From Oxalobacter paeniformigenes (GTDB lineage Bacteria > Pseudomonadota > Gammaproteobacteria > Burkholderiales > Burkholderiaceae_D): a stretch of DNA of 64,000 nucleotides. The notes under the pieces were generated by a model that saw nothing but the letters and a program-made list of their open reading frames with translations, was not told the origin of the DNA and did no database searches. Location: contig NZ_JAMKYL010000005.1 of assembly GCF_027158465.1 (NCBI RefSeq), positions 62,001 through 126,000 on the forward strand, read 5' to 3'. Position 1 is the stretch's first letter. Each line of letters opens with the position of its first letter. This document shows positions 61,943 to 64,000 of this stretch, one piece after another. The position numbers and the translations under genes are program-made.

Positions 61943-62884
61943 ATGTCAACCGCCAATACGCTCACCATACAGCAGCTATACGCCAGCAACCGCGATGTCC
62001 TGAAACTGTCATGGTTTGCCGGTCTGGACGGCGGTCATCGGCAAATCTCGAGCAGCAGCGCTTCCGCTGCCGACCAGGTCGGCCACCTGAACCTGATCCA
62101 CCCCATGCGTATCCAGGTATTCGGACGTCAGGAAATCGACTATTACGAACGACTCTCCCCGGAATCACGCGCCTATCTGGTACACGAAATCGCGGACTGC
62201 AATCCTCCTGCACTGATCATCGCACGCGGCCTCGGCGTCCCCGATGACATCCATTCCATATGCGATGCCAACAATATCCCGTTGTTCATCACCCCGCTTA
62301 CCGCTGCGGAAGTCATCGATTATTTGCGCGTCTATCTTTCCAAACAACTGGCCATGCGCATCATCATGCACGGCGTTTTCATGGATGTTTTGGGCGTCGG
62401 CGTCCTGATTACTGGCGATTCGGGACTGGGCAAAAGCGAACTGGGACTTGAACTGATTACACGCAATCATGGCCTCGTCGCCGACGATGCCGTCGAATTT
62501 TCCCGTATCGCGCCGAACATCATCGAAGGACGTGCCCCCAAACTGCTCCAGAACCTGCTGGAAGTCCGCGGTCTCGGATTACTGGATATCCGCGCCATTT
62601 TCGGAGAAACGGCCGTCCGGCGCAAAATGCAGCTCAAACTCATCGTGCATCTGACACGCAGTCGCGCCGGGGACGACAATATCGAACGACTGCCGATCCA
62701 CTCGCCGACTCAGGAAATACTGGGTCTGCCGATCCGGAAAACCGTCATTCCGGTTGCGGCCGGCCGCAACATCGCCGTTCTGCTGGAAGCTGCCGTCAGA
62801 AACACCATCATGCAATTACGCGGATTCAATACCATGGAAGAATTCATGGAACGCCAGCGCAAAGCCATGACCGACGACAAATGA
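61943..62884 (+). CDS. hprK: HPr kinase/phosphorylase
   Basis: A 313-residue bifunctional enzyme that phosphorylates or dephosphorylates HPr on serine. Walker A is GDSGLGKS at 158-165, with H143 upstream. The HprK signature segment EVRGLGLLDIRAIFG follows, near residue 205. It occurs in betaproteobacteria next to ptsN as part of PTS-Ntr. The start at 61943 gives MSTANTLTIQQLYA; the frame is open upstream within ptsN. Confidence 0.95.
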   Translation: MSTANTLTIQQLYASNRDVLKLSWFAGLDGGHRQISSSSASAADQVGHLNLIHPMRIQVFGRQEIDYYERLSPESRAYLVHEIADCNPPALIIARGLGVPDDIHSICDANNIPLFITPLTAAEVIDYLRVYLSKQLAMRIIMHGVFMDVLGVGVLITGDSGLGKSELGLELITRNHGLVADDAVEFSRIAPNIIEGRAPKLLQNLLEVRGLGLLDIRAIFGETAVRRKMQLKLIVHLTRSRAGDDNIERLPIHSPTQEILGLPIRKTVIPVAAGRNIAVLLEAAVRNTIMQLRGFNTMEEFMERQRKAMTDDK

Positions 62885-62982
62885 AACAGCTCATCCGTAC
62901 AAATATTGAAGCAAATCACATTTTTGTCATATGGTTATGATAATCTACGATTGTATTTTCATCATTGCCTCATTGGATTCAC

Positions 62983-63852
62983 GTGCAGATCATACTTATC
63001 ACCGGCATTTCCGGATCGGGAAAATCAGTCGCACTCAATGCGCTTGAGGATGCCGGCTATTTTTGCGTTGACAACCTGCCCCCCGTTCTGCTTCCGAAAC
63101 TGGTAGCGACACGGCTCGATGAAAATTCCGACAAACTGGCAGTCGCCGTTGATTCACGAAGCGCCGGTTCGCTCGACGACCTGCCGAAAAGCATCCAGTC
63201 CCTGAAAGATCATGGCCATGAAGTCCGCGTGCTCTTTCTCACGTCGGATACACAATCCCTGATCACCCGCTTTTCGGAAACCAGACGCAGCCACCCCCTT
63301 TCGCACCGCCACCACAAAAACACGCCGTTATCGGATGACCGAACCCTGACGGAAGCCATCCGTGAAGAACGTGAATTGATGGCGGATATACAGATGATCA
63401 GCCATGTCATCGATACATCCAATTCCAGCGCGAACGAATTGCGCAACCGCGTCAAGGAACTGGTCAATATCGAACAGGCCCCGCTGACACTGCTTTTCGA
63501 ATCATTCGGTTTCAAATTCGGCGTTCCACTCGATGCAGACATCATGTTCGATGTCCGGTGCCTGCCGAATCCCTATTACGATACCCGTCTGAGGCATCTG
63601 ACCGGCAAGGACGCGGCGATCCGTACCTTCATGGAACAACAGCCCGAAGCAGCCGAACTGCTGGAGGACATCCGCAGTTTCATCGAAAAATGGTTGCCTT
63701 CGTTCCGGCGTGACAACCGCAGTTATCTGACCATCGCGCTGGGATGCACCGGCGGGCAACATCGCTCCGTATACATGGTCGAGCGACTGGCCGATCATTT
63801 CCGTCAATCCGAACAAGTCGTCACGCGCCACCGTGAGCTGAAAACATCGTAA
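62983..63852 (+). CDS. rapZ: RNase adapter protein RapZ
   Basis: A 289-residue P-loop protein. Walker A is GISGSGKS at 8-15, and the C-terminal domain holds LGCTGGQHRSVYMVERLADHF. In E. coli RapZ guides RNase E to a small RNA controlling GlmS; in betaproteobacteria the role is not settled. The start is GTG 62983, giving (V)QIILITGISGSGKS as in most RapZ proteins; a TTG six codons earlier is less likely. It lies in the ptsN-hprK-rapZ unit. Confidence 0.93.
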   Translation: MQIILITGISGSGKSVALNALEDAGYFCVDNLPPVLLPKLVATRLDENSDKLAVAVDSRSAGSLDDLPKSIQSLKDHGHEVRVLFLTSDTQSLITRFSETRRSHPLSHRHHKNTPLSDDRTLTEAIREERELMADIQMISHVIDTSNSSANELRNRVKELVNIEQAPLTLLFESFGFKFGVPLDADIMFDVRCLPNPYYDTRLRHLTGKDAAIRTFMEQQPEAAELLEDIRSFIEKWLPSFRRDNRSYLTIALGCTGGQHRSVYMVERLADHFRQSEQVVTRHRELKTS

Positions 63853-64000
63853 TCAGTCCTGAAACGCCAGATACCCCTGACGGTTCGCGACATCCAGCAA
63901 TTTTCTGACCGCAGCCGGCAACGCAGCCATTTGTACCGAAGCGGCATCCTGCCAGATTTCTTCACCTGTCCGCCCGGCTGTTTCTTTCCCGGCAAGCTTC
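63853..64000 (-). CDS. mutY: Partial gene, probable C-terminus of adenine glycosylase MutY
   Basis: A minus-strand frame open to the right edge encodes about 48 residues ending WQDAASVQMAALPAAVRKLL and a further 14 residues before TGA. The ALPAAVRKLL piece resembles the end of beta-proteobacterial MutY, and mutY commonly lies by rapZ in this group. Only the 3' end is present, so the identity is tentative. It is convergent with rapZ with no gap (stops at 63852 and 63853). Confidence 0.5.
   Translation of the reverse strand, partial: KLAGKETAGRTGEEIWQDAASVQMAALPAAVRKLLDVANRQGYLAFQD

Overview
This window reads as chromosomal DNA of a betaproteobacterium in the Burkholderiales, most likely Oxalobacteraceae and close to Oxalobacter. 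The reasons are the beta-type rpoB and rpoC N-termini, the tRNA-Tyr/Gly/Thr-tuf-tRNA-Trp-secE-nusG order, the ptsN-hprK-rapZ cluster and the overall gene style. The genus is an inference from memory of these proteins; no search was run. The DNA is almost entirely coding. There is no rRNA operon, CRISPR array, insertion sequence, prophage or other obvious accessory island.

Region 1 (1-15.1 kb, all minus strand) is the transcription/translation block. In transcription order it holds tRNA-Tyr, tRNA-Gly, tRNA-Thr, tuf, tRNA-Trp, secE, nusG, rplK, rplA, rplJ, rplL, rpoB, rpoC, rpsL and rpsG. A strong promoter with a GC-rich discriminator precedes tRNA-Tyr. Hairpins in the rplA-rplJ, rplL-rpoB and rpoC-rpsL gaps look like leader, attenuator and terminator elements.

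Region 2 (15.1-24.8 kb) carries a small secreted Pro/Val-rich protein, a possible 38-residue membrane peptide and a dacB-type carboxypeptidase. These are followed by a feoA-feoB-Cys-rich protein iron operon behind a Fur-box-like site, and groES-groEL behind both a sigma32-like promoter and a perfect CIRCE element. A divergent marR/ClC pair around a palindrome, and fur, complete the region.

Region 3 (24.9-41.2 kb) is mostly plus-strand housekeeping: a strikingly enlarged bamE, dapB, leuS, lptE, holA, proA, rlmL, a fused pabA-pabB and pabC. Further genes are pmbA (minus), yjgA/darP, mog, a carboxylesterase and yaeQ (minus).

Region 4 (41.3-49.0 kb, minus strand) is a Yej-type peptide ABC transporter. 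A secreted M3 metallopeptidase gene sits between the binding-protein gene and the permease genes, suggesting coupled periplasmic peptide trimming and uptake.

Region 5 (49.2-64 kb) holds a PpiC-type foldase and nudB-aspS-fmdB. It continues with a sodium:solute symporter behind a 27-bp palindrome, ubiB, a Tim44-like protein, ubiE, a HIT protein, a YqaA membrane protein, ilvA, queF and ptsN-hprK-rapZ. The 3' end of a probable mutY closes the window.

The most unusual item is the BamE homologue. Its normal domain of about 90 residues is buried in a 535-residue lipoprotein, with three 37-residue repeats on one side and a long Pro/Ala/Glu/Thr-rich tail on the other. The other points worth a look are well-formed palindromes beside regulators and transporters, and the peptidase embedded in the yej locus. 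I did not find a clearly new multi-gene system. No gap between genes exceeds 300 bases; the larger gaps are described under their regulatory features.
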